Source of the DNA: DATJSN01 sp035504095
GTDB lineage: Bacteria > Planctomycetota > Phycisphaerae > WQYP01
Direction of reading: 5' to 3'
NCBI GenBank assembly: GCA_035504095.1
Contig: DATJSN010000045.1
Location: 1-64,000 of the forward strand
DNA: 64,000 bases
Under the pieces are notes generated by a model that was not told the origin of the DNA, did no database searches, and saw only the letters and a list, made by a program, of their open reading frames with translations. Position numbers and translations under genes: made by a program. Below are positions 43,266 to 52,264 of this stretch, one piece after another. Numbering within the stretch: the stretch's first letter is position 1; every line of letters begins with the position of its first letter.

Positions 43266-44441
43266 TTACGTCTCCTGATTGAGCAATTGATTGCCTGCTT
43301 CGGCCACCTGTTGCCAGGAAACGTCCTGGATACACGGAGCGCTTACGTTGTGTGGAATGTTATAAATGCATTTCCAGTCGCAGCCGGCACAAGGAACCGT
43401 CTTATATATCACTGGAGCACGTTGGGTAAATTCAGCTGGATATGGAAAGTATCTGGATGGTATTCCACTTCCTCCGACGGCAAGTACGCGACAATCCAGC
43501 GAGACACCCAGGTGATATACACCGCTGTCATTGACCAGTATCAGCTTTGCATTAACCAATACGGCAGGTAAATCTTCAGTTGGAATTTTGCCACGAAGGT
43601 CTATCAGTTCCGGAGCATTTTTGTCGGGTTGTGGCCAAATCAACGGATAATTGTCTTTTTCTGTACCGATCATAACGACCTTAAGTTTGTGTCTAAGCGC
43701 TAATTCTCTGGTAGCCTGCAAAAAATTTTCCAGCGGCCATGATCGTTTGGCATCTGACGCCTTTGGACAAACCACCATGTATGCCGTTTCGGTAACAGGA
43801 TTTTTTCTTTCAAAGCCGGCAATCAACCGCCACGGCTTGGAAGAAATTGGCATTCCCACGGCGGTCATAAACTCCGCATATCTTTCCAATTCGTGCATTC
43901 GTCTTGCCTCTTGATTGACAATCTGTGTATAAAAATGATCCCCGATTTTACGTTCCAACGACGTTATAAACGGAGCATGACCGGCACTTCCAATTCTCAT
44001 TGGCGCGCCTGTTGCGCGAATCAGACAATCTTCAACCATCAATGTGCGGTTATATGTGGGTTGAATTGCTACAGCAAAACGACCCCTGATGTTCCGAATC
44101 ACCGTTGCGCGGTATTTCAAATTACGTCTGCGCTCGAAGCGGCGTCGATCAATTCCTTCAATGTGATCTACCGGAAAATTCTGCCGGGCGAATTCAACCA
44201 ATGCTGGCTGAACGTAAAGTACCGATCTCAATCCCTGCTTGTGCATATGCGCTGCCAGACGTTCAATGGCGTTTCCCGCAAGCAGCAAATCGCCCAGTCC
44301 ATGCAGGCAGAAAATCGCTCCCTCTGTCCGCTTGCGCGGCTCCTGGAACTCCGCAAGCATGGCAACATCCACGGTTGCAAGTATCATTCCACGTACAAAT
44401 CGGGTAAAAATTTTCCAGGTGTCGCGATAACTCCTCTTCAT
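43266..44441 (-). CDS. Family 9 glycosyltransferase (heptosyltransferase-like)
   Basis: 391 residues from ATG 44441 (GGAG six bases upstream; a GTG five codons further is in frame). Features of GT9 are ILVxxxxGxGDL-like IFCLHGLGDLLLAGNAIERL, VVCPKASDAKRSWPLENFLQ, IDLRGKIPTEDLPAVLVNAK and LILVNDSGVYHLGVSLDCRV. GT9 enzymes typically move heptose from ADP-heptose into lipopolysaccharide, which fits hldD at 14267. It overlaps the SDR gene by 4 bp. The acceptor is not known. Confidence 0.82.
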   Translation of the reverse strand: MKRSYRDTWKIFTRFVRGMILATVDVAMLAEFQEPRKRTEGAIFCLHGLGDLLLAGNAIERLAAHMHKQGLRSVLYVQPALVEFARQNFPVDHIEGIDRRRFERRRNLKYRATVIRNIRGRFAVAIQPTYNRTLMVEDCLIRATGAPMRIGSAGHAPFITSLERKIGDHFYTQIVNQEARRMHELERYAEFMTAVGMPISSKPWRLIAGFERKNPVTETAYMVVCPKASDAKRSWPLENFLQATRELALRHKLKVVMIGTEKDNYPLIWPQPDKNAPELIDLRGKIPTEDLPAVLVNAKLILVNDSGVYHLGVSLDCRVLAVGGSGIPSRYFPYPAEFTQRAPVIYKTVPCAGCDWKCIYNIPHNVSAPCIQDVSWQQVAEAGNQLLNQET

Positions 44442-45364
44442 GCAAGACTCCGCCACTGATCCAAAAGACTTTGTTCCAGTGTATATTGCGGACGCCAGTC
44501 AAAATTCTGCATGAGTTCCGGATTTCCCACACTTCGCCACAGGCATTCTGGAGAAATTTCTGTTGAAATTGCTTTAATTTCAACTCTTGCCAAAGTCGCT
44601 ATTTTCGCTGCAAGTTCGCCGACACTTACGGACTTGCCGGTGCATATATTGACGATTGGTGGAGGATCTGCAGCCATGCCCAGAATGACCAGCGCTCTGG
44701 CAACGTCACGGATATCGATCCAATCGCGTAGATAATTGGCGTTATCCACTCGTAAAGAGCCCTCACCAGCGCGAATCCGTTTCATTAATGCACCCGCAAA
44801 TGCCCGCCCGTCCTGGCTTGGGCCTATCGGGTTGAAAAGTCGTGCGGTAATAATATCCAGGCCATCCGATATGAAGCGGGATGCAAGCTCGCTCTGTAGA
44901 ACTTTAGCCCAACCATATTCCGAAAGCGGCTTGGGGGTATCCTGCTCTCGAGAGCCGGATTTCGGTGAATTGCCATATTCCGCAGCCGAACCAAGAAGAA
45001 TTACTCGACATTGTGGAGTTTCCTTTTGCACAGCGCTAAGAACATTTAATGTGCTCCGGTGATAAAACTCCCGCATCGCGGATGGTGCGATATTTGATGG
45101 ATGCCCAACGGCGTTAATTAAAATTACCGGTTGAATCTCTCCAAATAGTTCGCGCAAAACGCCGTCATTATCAACATCTACCGTTCGATGCACCTCGTTC
45201 ATATCCGCTTGGTCTATTTTCAATTCGATTTCAGAATGGAAAACCTCCGTTACGTTATATTGTCGTGATTTTAATTCTCGACATGTTGTATGCCCAACAA
45301 ATCCTGATGCTCCCAGCACCAGCCAATTACCTTCATATATGTTTTGTGGCGAACCGCTAAGCAT
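44438..45364 (-). CDS. NAD(P)-dependent sugar epimerase/dehydratase (extended SDR)
   Basis: 308 residues with Rossmann motif LVLGASGFVGHTTCRELKSR, catalytic YGWAKVLQSEL (YxxxK) and the substrate segment RLFNPIGPSQDGRAF. It belongs to the nucleotide-sugar-modifying SDR group (4-epimerase, 4-reductase or dehydratase); the exact reaction cannot be read from sequence. It overlaps both neighbours (4 bp and 8 bp), so it is translated with the operon. Confidence 0.85.
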   Translation of the reverse strand: MLSGSPQNIYEGNWLVLGASGFVGHTTCRELKSRQYNVTEVFHSEIELKIDQADMNEVHRTVDVDNDGVLRELFGEIQPVILINAVGHPSNIAPSAMREFYHRSTLNVLSAVQKETPQCRVILLGSAAEYGNSPKSGSREQDTPKPLSEYGWAKVLQSELASRFISDGLDIITARLFNPIGPSQDGRAFAGALMKRIRAGEGSLRVDNANYLRDWIDIRDVARALVILGMAADPPPIVNICTGKSVSVGELAAKIATLARVEIKAISTEISPECLWRSVGNPELMQNFDWRPQYTLEQSLLDQWRSLA

Positions 45365-46106
45365 TCTTTCGCCCGTATTGCGACGTCTTGGGCGGTGTAA
45401 TAAAGCATTCCTTGTTTTTCAGAAAAACTTCCTGAGCCTCCAGGTAATCATCGCGCCGTCCAATATCGAGCCAGATTGCGTCGGCCTCATAACATGACAC
45501 CTTGCACTTTTCCGCCAGAAGTCGGAGCACGAGATCGGGAAAATCGAAGTATTTTACAGGTGGTATGTAATCCAGAACTCGGCGATCATAAACATATATT
45601 CCCATGCTTACTGGATATATGTACCTTGGCTTTTCAATGTAATCGACAACCTCAGACTTATCTCCATTCAGTTTGAGTACGCCCAGATCAATTTGTATTT
45701 GCTTGCGATAGCCTGCGATCGTCAGCATCGCACCGTTATCCTTATGAAATGCCATTAATTTTTGATAATCCAATGTGGTTAACACGTCACCATTAGTAAC
45801 CAGAAAAGTCTCAGGTAGATTCGGTACAAGGCGCAACGATCCGGCGGTTCCGGTTGGTTCTTCCTCGTCAACGCATTCTATTTCAATTTGTGAGGCAAGG
45901 GTCTTCTGGGCCCCAAGATATGAACGGATAAGCTCTCCCATGTGCCCGAGGGAAAGCGTAATACTTGTGCATCCGCTTGCGATAAGCCGGCGAATAATGA
46001 TCTCCAGGATCGGAACATCCCCTACTGGCACCAGTGGCTTGGGAAGCGCAGCTGTATATGGCGCCAAACGCGTGCCGCGTCCGCCGGCGAGTATAACTGC
46101 CTTCAT
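45357..46106 (-). CDS. Sugar-phosphate nucleotidyltransferase
   Basis: 249 residues beginning MKAVILAGGRGTRLAPYTAA, the NTP-transferase signature, then LPKPLVPVGDVPILEIIIRR, FLVTNGDVLTTLDY (the metal-binding GD) and GIYVYDRRVLDYIP. It is short and lacks the C-terminal left-handed helix domain of GlmU-type enzymes. It resembles GDP-mannose/NDP-sugar pyrophosphorylases used for surface glycans. It activates a sugar 1-phosphate, probably the substrate chain of the adjacent dehydratase. It overlaps both neighbours (4 and 8 bp). Confidence 0.88.
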   Translation of the reverse strand: MKAVILAGGRGTRLAPYTAALPKPLVPVGDVPILEIIIRRLIASGCTSITLSLGHMGELIRSYLGAQKTLASQIEIECVDEEEPTGTAGSLRLVPNLPETFLVTNGDVLTTLDYQKLMAFHKDNGAMLTIAGYRKQIQIDLGVLKLNGDKSEVVDYIEKPRYIYPVSMGIYVYDRRVLDYIPPVKYFDFPDLVLRLLAEKCKVSCYEADAIWLDIGRRDDYLEAQEVFLKNKECFITPPKTSQYGRKNA

Positions 46107-47083
46107 AACGCATACTCCGCTGGTCTAAGTAAATCGCGATTTTCGCGCATCCATTGGATAGTCTGTATAAGTCCCTCGCGTAACGATATCGTTGGTTTCC
46201 AGTGCAAAAGTTTGGCGGCTTTGGCGTTACAGCTTATCAGTTCCATTACTTCACTGGCTTTTGGCCGCACGCGCTGAATATCGCTGACAATGGCTGGTGA
46301 AACTTTAAGAATTTCAAAGATCATTTGCGCCAGATCGCCAACGCTCACGGCTTCGCCGCTTCCCAGGTTAATTGTTTCTCCAATAGTTCCATCTGCTTCA
46401 CCCGCCTTGATGAATCCATCGACCGTATCTGTAATGAAAGTAAAATCTCGCACGGGATTCAGTGCGCCAAGTTTTACATGGTTGCCCGACAGTACCTGCA
46501 TAATGATATTGGGAATAACCGCGCGGGCCGATTGCCGCGGACCATAAGTGTTGAAGGGTCGCACGATAACCGCCGGTAAATCGTAACTGCACACAAAACT
46601 TTCTATAACTTTGTCGGCTGCAATCTTGGACGCGGCATATGGTGATTGCGCATGAAGCGGATGCTCCTCATTCAACGGTGTATATTGCGCCGTTCCATAT
46701 ACTTCGCTGGTGGACGTGTGAACAAATCGCTTAATACCGTTTTTCAGCGCTGCTTGCGCAACATTTAACGTACCATCCACGTTGGTACGAATATAAGATG
46801 CAGGAGCATGATAGGAATATGGAACTGCGATTAACGCCGCCAGGTGAAACACCACATCACAGTTCTTGAGAACATCTAACGTCCAAAATGGATCTGTAAT
46901 ATCTCCCAGTATGACATTCAAATTCGGCGGCGTGAGATGATGGTGTTTTTCAAGCCAACCCCAGGTTCCTCTGGCGTTGTAATGAATCAGCGCTGTAACG
47001 TTACACCCTCGCGTAAGCAACGCTTCTACCAAATGACTGGCGATAAATCCTCCTGCTCCGGTTACAAAAGCGTTAGCCGTCAA
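46103..47083 (-). CDS. NAD-dependent 4,6-dehydratase, LegB-like
   Basis: 326 residues of extended SDR. It starts with TTG 47083 with GGAAAGGAG seven bases upstream. Strong family segments are FVTGAGGFIASHLVEALL, FHLAALIAVPYSYHAPASYI, STSEVYGTAQYTPLNEEHPL, SPYAASKIAADKV and RPFNTYGPRQSARAVIPNII. LegB enzymes act on UDP- or GDP-GlcNAc in the legionaminic-acid route; no other leg genes are present here, so the product is probably another 6-deoxysugar (inference). It is the first gene of the six-gene operon. Confidence 0.85.
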   Translation of the reverse strand: MTANAFVTGAGGFIASHLVEALLTRGCNVTALIHYNARGTWGWLEKHHHLTPPNLNVILGDITDPFWTLDVLKNCDVVFHLAALIAVPYSYHAPASYIRTNVDGTLNVAQAALKNGIKRFVHTSTSEVYGTAQYTPLNEEHPLHAQSPYAASKIAADKVIESFVCSYDLPAVIVRPFNTYGPRQSARAVIPNIIMQVLSGNHVKLGALNPVRDFTFITDTVDGFIKAGEADGTIGETINLGSGEAVSVGDLAQMIFEILKVSPAIVSDIQRVRPKASEVMELISCNAKAAKLLHWKPTISLREGLIQTIQWMRENRDLLRPAEYAL

Positions 47084-47207
47084 TCCGCCGCTCCTTTCCT
47101 AAAATTAGATGCCCCATTGCGGCGTTATTATATTCTCACTAGTAAACTTATAAACTGTTTCTGTGTTTTATAAATTAAACTTGGAGATGACAATAAGAAA
47201 CTCCGGT

Positions 47208-47223
47208 CACGGGCTTTGCCGTG
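47208..47223. other. Small hairpin in the legB/PEP-CTERM intergenic region
   Basis: CACGG (47208-47212) pairs with CCGTG (47219-47223) around a 6-nt loop; GGAG and CTCC (about 47183 and 47201) form another short stem just before it. They lie in the 397-bp divergent gap. No known riboswitch core is visible; a terminator is unlikely as there is no T-tract. The remainder of the gap is A+T-rich, with the palindrome and promoter listed separately. Confidence 0.3.
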
Positions 47224-47263
47224 CCAGTCGATAATTGCGTTGAATATAAGTTAATTTGACAAA

Positions 47264-47277
47264 CGAACACATGTTCG
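47264..47277. promoter_or_regulatory. Perfect CGAAC-N4-GTTCG palindrome (LexA-box-like)
   Basis: CGAACACATGTTCG is a perfect 14-bp palindrome and matches the Gram-positive-type LexA box CGAACRNRYGTTYC at all but its final position. TTGACA at 47256-47261 touches its left side, an arrangement seen in SOS promoters. The nearest gene to the right is the PEP-CTERM gene, whose own promoter is 77 bp further on. Whether this genome has such a LexA is not visible. Confidence 0.45.
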
Positions 47278-47353
47278 CTTTCACGTAAATTTGCACCGTT
47301 AGATGAGATCGTAATATTAAAATTGACCGATAATTATTAAATAAATTTTTTTA

Positions 47354-47382
47354 TTGTCATGCATTGTTTTTCGCTATACAAT
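47354..47382 (+). promoter_or_regulatory. Sigma70-like promoter of the PEP-CTERM gene
   Basis: TTGTCA (47354-47359) and TACAAT (47377-47382) are 17 bp apart and point at the gene, leaving a leader of about 90 nt with AGAGGAG just before the ATG. Confidence 0.6.
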
Positions 47383-47480
47383 CTTGCGAGTATTAAGGTT
47401 ATGGGAGAGTGTATCTTCCTTATTGGCGAAAAATTCCCCTGAGAAAAATGGCATAGTGGGCGTGTTAGTAGAGGAGAAAA

Positions 47481-48299
47481 ATGGGTAGTAAGAGAGCTCG
47501 GATTTCTTTCTTGATATCCTCTGCGGCCGTAGCAACTCTGGTTCTGAGCTGTCCTTCTACGGCAACAGCTACGGTGGTGACGTTCGCTCAATTCGATCAA
47601 AGCTCATCCGGCAATCCATTCTATTACGATGATGTCCCCAGCGCAGGAGACGCAGAACTGATTACATCCAATGGCGTTATCTCCAATGGTACTTATACCG
47701 TAATATCAATACCTGTAAGCTTCACATTTTTGGTACCCATGCCTGCTGATTTAACCGGCCCTCAACAGGCGACCTTAAAGCTCATTTCGAGCACCGAATC
47801 CAAAGTCTACGATCCCTGGTCCCCAACTTATGCCAGCGGTAGCTATTCCAGTCAACAGTTTTTGGGCAATGGTGCACTTGCGGATATTCTTACCGTGACC
47901 CGCGATACCGCGGCTGCCGAAGGAACTGGCAACAAAACCAACTTGCTGACTATGGACTATACCGGCCAAATTGCCGGGAAGATCAGTTCAGTAACGCCTC
48001 AATTGAGCGGTAATACCGTTTTGGGCAATACGGTCACTTATACTTCAGATTTTATGAACTTTGCCAATTCAACCCAGCAGGATTTCTCTTTAACTTTTAG
48101 TTCCTGGACCACACTAAATGGCGGCGGTGGACTGCAAGTCGATACAGAAGATCAATACTATGATTCAGCATACGCCGCTGGAGCAGCCACTTTTGACGTT
48201 CAAGCGACTGTTCCCGAACCCGGAACATTGAGTCTGGCAACCTTCGGTCTGGCGGGCATACTGCTTCGTCGCAAACAAAAAATAAAGAGCCCTCAATAA
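47481..48299 (+). CDS. PEP-CTERM secreted protein
   Basis: 272 residues: signal peptide (ISFLISSAAVATLVLSC ... ATA), a beta-rich Ser/Thr/Asn-rich middle without cysteines, then the PEP-CTERM sorting signal at about 246-270. That signal has VPEPGTLSLATFGLAGIL, a short hydrophobic helix and RRKQK. Such proteins are cleaved and sorted to the surface by an exosortase; none is in this window. The ribosome site AGAGGAG lies five bases before ATG. It is a single-gene unit with its own promoter and terminator. The middle has no known domain. Confidence 0.9.
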   Translation: MGSKRARISFLISSAAVATLVLSCPSTATATVVTFAQFDQSSSGNPFYYDDVPSAGDAELITSNGVISNGTYTVISIPVSFTFLVPMPADLTGPQQATLKLISSTESKVYDPWSPTYASGSYSSQQFLGNGALADILTVTRDTAAAEGTGNKTNLLTMDYTGQIAGKISSVTPQLSGNTVLGNTVTYTSDFMNFANSTQQDFSLTFSSWTTLNGGGGLQVDTEDQYYDSAYAAGAATFDVQATVPEPGTLSLATFGLAGILLRRKQKIKSPQ

Positions 48300-48333
48300 T
48301 CTGAACCAAAACGACTACTGTTTATAAGCCTTG

Positions 48334-48360
48334 GGTCGCATTCATATGCGGCCTTTTTTA
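48334..48360 (+). terminator. Rho-independent terminator of the PEP-CTERM gene
   Basis: GGTCGCAT (48334-48341) and ATGCGGCC (48346-48353) form an 8-bp stem with one G-U pair around a 4-nt loop, followed by six Ts. It is 35 bp after the stop codon. Confidence 0.8.
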
Positions 48361-48428
48361 TTTCACATCGCGTAAGTTCATACTTTAAACTACTGGAGGC
48401 TTTTCCATTACTTTTATAAGATCACAGC

Positions 48429-50540
48429 ATGAATCATCTCGCCGGTGAAAAATCTCCTTACCTGCTCCAACACGTCAAAAATCCGATTGACTGGTATCCG
48501 TGGGGTACTGAAGCATTTGCCAAAGCAAAACGTGAAAATAAGCCCATTTTTCTTTCCGTCGGATATGCCGCCTGCCATTGGTGCCATGTAATGGAAAGGG
48601 AATCGTTTGTCGATCGGCAGATCGCGGACTTTCTCAACGGACATTTTGTGGCGATAAAGGTGGACCGGGAAGAACGTCCTGACGTTGACGCCATTTACAT
48701 GGAGTTTGTAACAGCCACGACAGGCCGCGGCGGCTGGCCGATGACGGCGTTCTTAACTCCTGACCTGCAACCTTTTATGGGCGGTACTTATTTTCCGCCT
48801 GAAGATCGTGGCGGCATGCCCGGCCTGAAAAGCATTTTGATCCGTATCAATGAGTTATGGGTTAAGGAACGGGAAAAAATAACAAATTATGTTCAACAAA
48901 TCAGAGAAGTCTTGTGGGAAAAACCTTTGGAAACGCCATTGGAAGATGCCGATTTATCTCCCGCGCCGTTGAATGCCGGTTACGAACCGCTCCGAGCGCA
49001 TTTTGACTCGACTTTCGGTGGTTTCGGCTCTGAACCAAAATTTCCCTCGCCGACAACGCTGGATTTTCTTCTGCATTATTATCACCGCTCCGGTAAGCGT
49101 GAAGCCCTGGAAATGGTTCTCAAGACGCTCAAGGCCATGGCCAATGGCGGCATCTACGACCAATTGGGCGGTGGCTTTCATCGCTATTCAACCGACCGGC
49201 GATGGTTTTTGCCGCACTTTGAAAAAATGCTTTATGACCAGGCGCAATTAACGAACGTTTATCTTGACGCATGGCTGATCACACGCGACCCGTTTTTTAC
49301 CGACATTGCCCGCGACGTTTTGGAATATGTCTTGCGCGAAATGACCGCTCCAGATGGAAACTTTTTTTGTGCCCAGGATGCCGACAGTGCTCTGGCCGAC
49401 GACGCATCTGGAGAAAAACATGAGGGTGCTTTCTTTATCTGGAGTTTTCAGGAACTTGCCGCTGCGTTGACATCAGATGAATTGCAAACTTTTACCCACC
49501 ATTATGGCGTTAAAGAAAAAGGCAACGTCGAACATGACCCCTTTAATGAATTTGCCGGTAAAAATGCGCTCTATATCGCAAATACAATCGATCAGACGGC
49601 CAAACAATTTGCCAAAAGCACCTATGAAGTAGCGGAATTAGTAAAAAGTGCCCGACATAAACTGCTGCGCATTCGCGGCCAAAGGCCCCATCCGCTCCTT
49701 GACGATAAATCGCTGGTTTCCTGGAATGGCCTGATGATTCGGACATTTGCCCGTGCAGGTCGCGTTCTTTCCGAACCCCGCTATCTGTTAGCCGCCACCA
49801 AAGCCGCGGAGTTTATCTATGCGAATCTCTATAACCCACAGACCACGACATTGCTGCGCCGATGGCGTGACGGCCAGGCCGCAATCACCGGTTTTCTTGA
49901 TGACTATGCATTTTTAATTCAGGCTCTGTTGGATCTCTATGAATGCACATTAGAGATTCGCTGGCTTAAGTGGGCAGATCAACTGCAGGATGCTCAGGAT
50001 AAATTATTCTGGGATTCACAGCGGAATGGGTATTATTTTACTCCGGCTGATGCTGCCAGTTCACTTCCCCGAACCAGAGATCGTGGTGACAACGTTGAAC
50101 CCGCTGGTAACTCGGTTGCGGCCCTGAATTTATTGCGTTTCGGATATATACTCGACCAAAAAGACCGCATCCTGAAAGCTAAAAAGACGCTCAGTTCTTT
50201 TACGGAGCAATTCAACCACTCCCCCACCGCCTGGACGACGATGCTGACGGCGTTGAATTGGTATCTGAATAAACCCAGGCAAATCATTTTGGCTGGCAGT
50301 CCGTCGGCTCAATCGACTTTGGATATGCTGCATCATGTTTTCAATCTTTATATGCCAATCCAAGTGCTTCTTTGCGCCGATGGCGGAACGGGTCAAAATT
50401 TCCTGGGCCAATATGTGGAATTTATCAAAGCCATCAAAGTTATTGATGGCAAAACCACGGTATATGTTTGCCATGACTACACTTGTCAGACGCCGACTTC
50501 CGACCCGGCTGAACTATCCAAAATTCTGCAACAGGCTTAA
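48429..50540 (+). CDS. Thioredoxin-domain protein of the YyaL/DUF255 (spermatogenesis-associated 20) family
   Basis: 703 residues. The N-terminal thioredoxin-like domain starts NHLAGEKSPYLLQHVKNPID and holds AACHWCHVMERESF (CxxC-like). The typical DREERPDVDAIYMEF and GGWPMTAFLTPDLQPFMGGT follow. The C-terminal 500 residues are a six-hairpin-like alpha/alpha barrel with FLPHFEKMLYDQAQL, DNVEPAGNSVAALNL and CHDYTCQTPT. The family is widespread but its function is unproven; cytoplasmic. It is followed 4 bp later by a converging gene. Confidence 0.92.
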   Translation: MNHLAGEKSPYLLQHVKNPIDWYPWGTEAFAKAKRENKPIFLSVGYAACHWCHVMERESFVDRQIADFLNGHFVAIKVDREERPDVDAIYMEFVTATTGRGGWPMTAFLTPDLQPFMGGTYFPPEDRGGMPGLKSILIRINELWVKEREKITNYVQQIREVLWEKPLETPLEDADLSPAPLNAGYEPLRAHFDSTFGGFGSEPKFPSPTTLDFLLHYYHRSGKREALEMVLKTLKAMANGGIYDQLGGGFHRYSTDRRWFLPHFEKMLYDQAQLTNVYLDAWLITRDPFFTDIARDVLEYVLREMTAPDGNFFCAQDADSALADDASGEKHEGAFFIWSFQELAAALTSDELQTFTHHYGVKEKGNVEHDPFNEFAGKNALYIANTIDQTAKQFAKSTYEVAELVKSARHKLLRIRGQRPHPLLDDKSLVSWNGLMIRTFARAGRVLSEPRYLLAATKAAEFIYANLYNPQTTTLLRRWRDGQAAITGFLDDYAFLIQALLDLYECTLEIRWLKWADQLQDAQDKLFWDSQRNGYYFTPADAASSLPRTRDRGDNVEPAGNSVAALNLLRFGYILDQKDRILKAKKTLSSFTEQFNHSPTAWTTMLTALNWYLNKPRQIILAGSPSAQSTLDMLHHVFNLYMPIQVLLCADGGTGQNFLGQYVEFIKAIKVIDGKTTVYVCHDYTCQTPTSDPAELSKILQQA

Positions 50541-50544
50541 AGCT

Positions 50545-51363
50545 CTAATCAAGAACTCTTCGAAGACATTCGACCATGGGACGCTGACGGAATAATTCCA
50601 GGCCGCGTTGTGCCTGGTTTTCGCGAAGCTCGGTATTTTTTAGATAATCCAAACATGTTTGTGTTATCTGTTCATACGCAACATCAGCGATCATGCCACT
50701 GAAAGGATTGGCTGGAGAATCTTCGGAAATCACGCAACATCCATTATTGAGCAGATACGAAACCCTTACCTGCTCCATGATTTTTGTCTGATAGTAGTGG
50801 ACATTCAACACAATCTTGGCGCGGGCAATCCAAGCATCGCGTTGCGCGCCATAAAGACCATAAATGGTTTCCAAACGACAACGTTGCCGAAGTTCGTCAA
50901 ATATCTTTTGGCGGCGCGCATTCATTGAGCCGTAAAATAGCACATCGACGTCCTGGGTGGCATGGGGAATGGCCCTTAACGCCTCGTGAAAGCCAATCGG
51001 CAGAAGTTTTAGATTGTTTAAACCCTTTCCCTTAAGAAAAGCGATGTTGTCCGGACTGAAATCCCAGATTTCACGTGCACGCTGAAGCACTGCCAGCCGA
51101 GTGGCGTTAAACCAGCCTTCCTTGTCAGAAAGTTGTTCCAATTGATAGATAATGCAATCATAGCCCTTTGGGATCGATTCAGCAGCAACCAGATGATATC
51201 CCAGCAGCACATTGACCGCTTGGGAATCCAACTCGTTAATCCTTAATGTCGAGGTCCGTCCAAGTGACGCAAATGAATAGTGCAGCAGCCGACCGATATC
51301 CCACAACGCCATGGAATGCGGATAGTTCGCCGGTTGCGCCAAGATCACGTTATAGCCGATCAT
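50545..51363 (-). CDS. Glycosyltransferase-like protein
   Basis: 272 residues without a clear named family. The C-terminal half looks like the donor half of a GT-B transferase: VDVLFYGSMNARRQKIFDEL, LYGAQRDAWIARAKIVLNVH, YYQTKIMEQVRVSYLLNNGC and SEDSPANPFSGM. The N-terminal half is short. Related stand-alone proteins occur in surface-glycan loci. ATG 51363 starts IGYNVILAQPANYPHSM. It is transcribed alone, converging on the YyaL gene. Confidence 0.6.
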   Translation of the reverse strand: MIGYNVILAQPANYPHSMALWDIGRLLHYSFASLGRTSTLRINELDSQAVNVLLGYHLVAAESIPKGYDCIIYQLEQLSDKEGWFNATRLAVLQRAREIWDFSPDNIAFLKGKGLNNLKLLPIGFHEALRAIPHATQDVDVLFYGSMNARRQKIFDELRQRCRLETIYGLYGAQRDAWIARAKIVLNVHYYQTKIMEQVRVSYLLNNGCCVISEDSPANPFSGMIADVAYEQITQTCLDYLKNTELRENQAQRGLELFRQRPMVECLRRVLD

Positions 51364-51532
51364 TTTTCCACTGTTCTAAATAAAATGCAGATTCCATGTT
51401 AAAACGTGTTTCATAATCCAAGATTATTCCAACCACTTTTTTATCGCAAGCAAAGATTGCCATGCGAACGACTGAGCTTCACAACCTTCATCATTTGTTA
51501 ATTTTTTTGCAGGCAAACCACTTATAATGATG

Positions 51533-51538
51533 ATAGAA
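51533..51538 (+). promoter_or_regulatory. Possible -10 box before the HAD gene
   Basis: A perfect TATAAT lies 22 bp before the ATG of the HAD gene; no -35 box with normal spacing is seen. GGTGA just before the ATG could be the ribosome site. Confidence 0.35.
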
Positions 51539-51559
51539 TCAACGCACTTTTGGTGAGAC

Positions 51560-52243
51560 ATGAAAAGAAAATCGAATAAACACCGGGTGGTATTTCTCTT
51601 CGACGTGGACAATACGCTTCTGGATAACGATCACGTAGTCCGAGACCTTCAAGAGCATTTGGACCGGAAATTCGGCGTCGAATCGCGCAAGCGTTATTTT
51701 GAAATTTTTGAAGAATTGCGGAGCGAACTCGGATATGCGGACTATCTTGGCGCCTTACAGCGTTATCGTCTGGGAAATCCCACCGAGCCCAGGCTGTTGG
51801 AGATGTCATCTTTTCTGGTGGATTACCCTTTCGCCAACCGGCTTTATCCCAATTCACTCGACGCCGTAGCGCACTGTAAGCAATGGGGACCGGCGGTCGT
51901 ATTATCCGATGGAGACGTGGTATTCCAGCCGCGCAAGGTGCAACGCTCCGGGATTTTCGAAGCTGTCGACGGCCACGTTTTGATTTACATTCACAAGGAG
52001 CAGATGCTCGACGACGTTGCCGCACGTTATCCAGCCGATCATTATGTGCTGATCGATGACAAAGTGCGGATTTTGGCCGCCGTTAAGGAGCGCTGGGGAC
52101 CGCAGCTTACAACGGTATTCCCTCGTCAGGGCCATTATGCCCTGGATCAGAAAGCCGTTCGATCGTTTCCGCCACCGGATATCAAACTCGAGCGCATCGG
52201 CGATTTGACCCAATATGATCTGGTGGATTTAATTAAACCCTGA
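51560..52243 (+). CDS. HAD-family hydrolase
   Basis: 227 residues. Motif I is FLFDVDNTLLDNDHVVRDL, motif II VVLSDGDVVF, with a later Lys (YIHKEQML) and the acidic motif IV HYVLIDDKVRIL. The cap is helical, as in phosphatase/dehalogenase-type members. It is 21 bp upstream of the DUF2090 gene and probably co-transcribed; it may dephosphorylate a sugar phosphate made or used by that enzyme (inference). Confidence 0.82.
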   Translation: MKRKSNKHRVVFLFDVDNTLLDNDHVVRDLQEHLDRKFGVESRKRYFEIFEELRSELGYADYLGALQRYRLGNPTEPRLLEMSSFLVDYPFANRLYPNSLDAVAHCKQWGPAVVLSDGDVVFQPRKVQRSGIFEAVDGHVLIYIHKEQMLDDVAARYPADHYVLIDDKVRILAAVKERWGPQLTTVFPRQGHYALDQKAVRSFPPPDIKLERIGDLTQYDLVDLIKP

Positions 52244-52264
52244 TAACCGTTTGGAGAACAAGCG

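Noticed and set aside
47183..47223. Possible cyclic-di-GMP-type riboswitch before the polysaccharide operon
   Set aside because: The minus strand shows a GGCAAAGCC-like loop, but the second conserved stem and receptor are absent.
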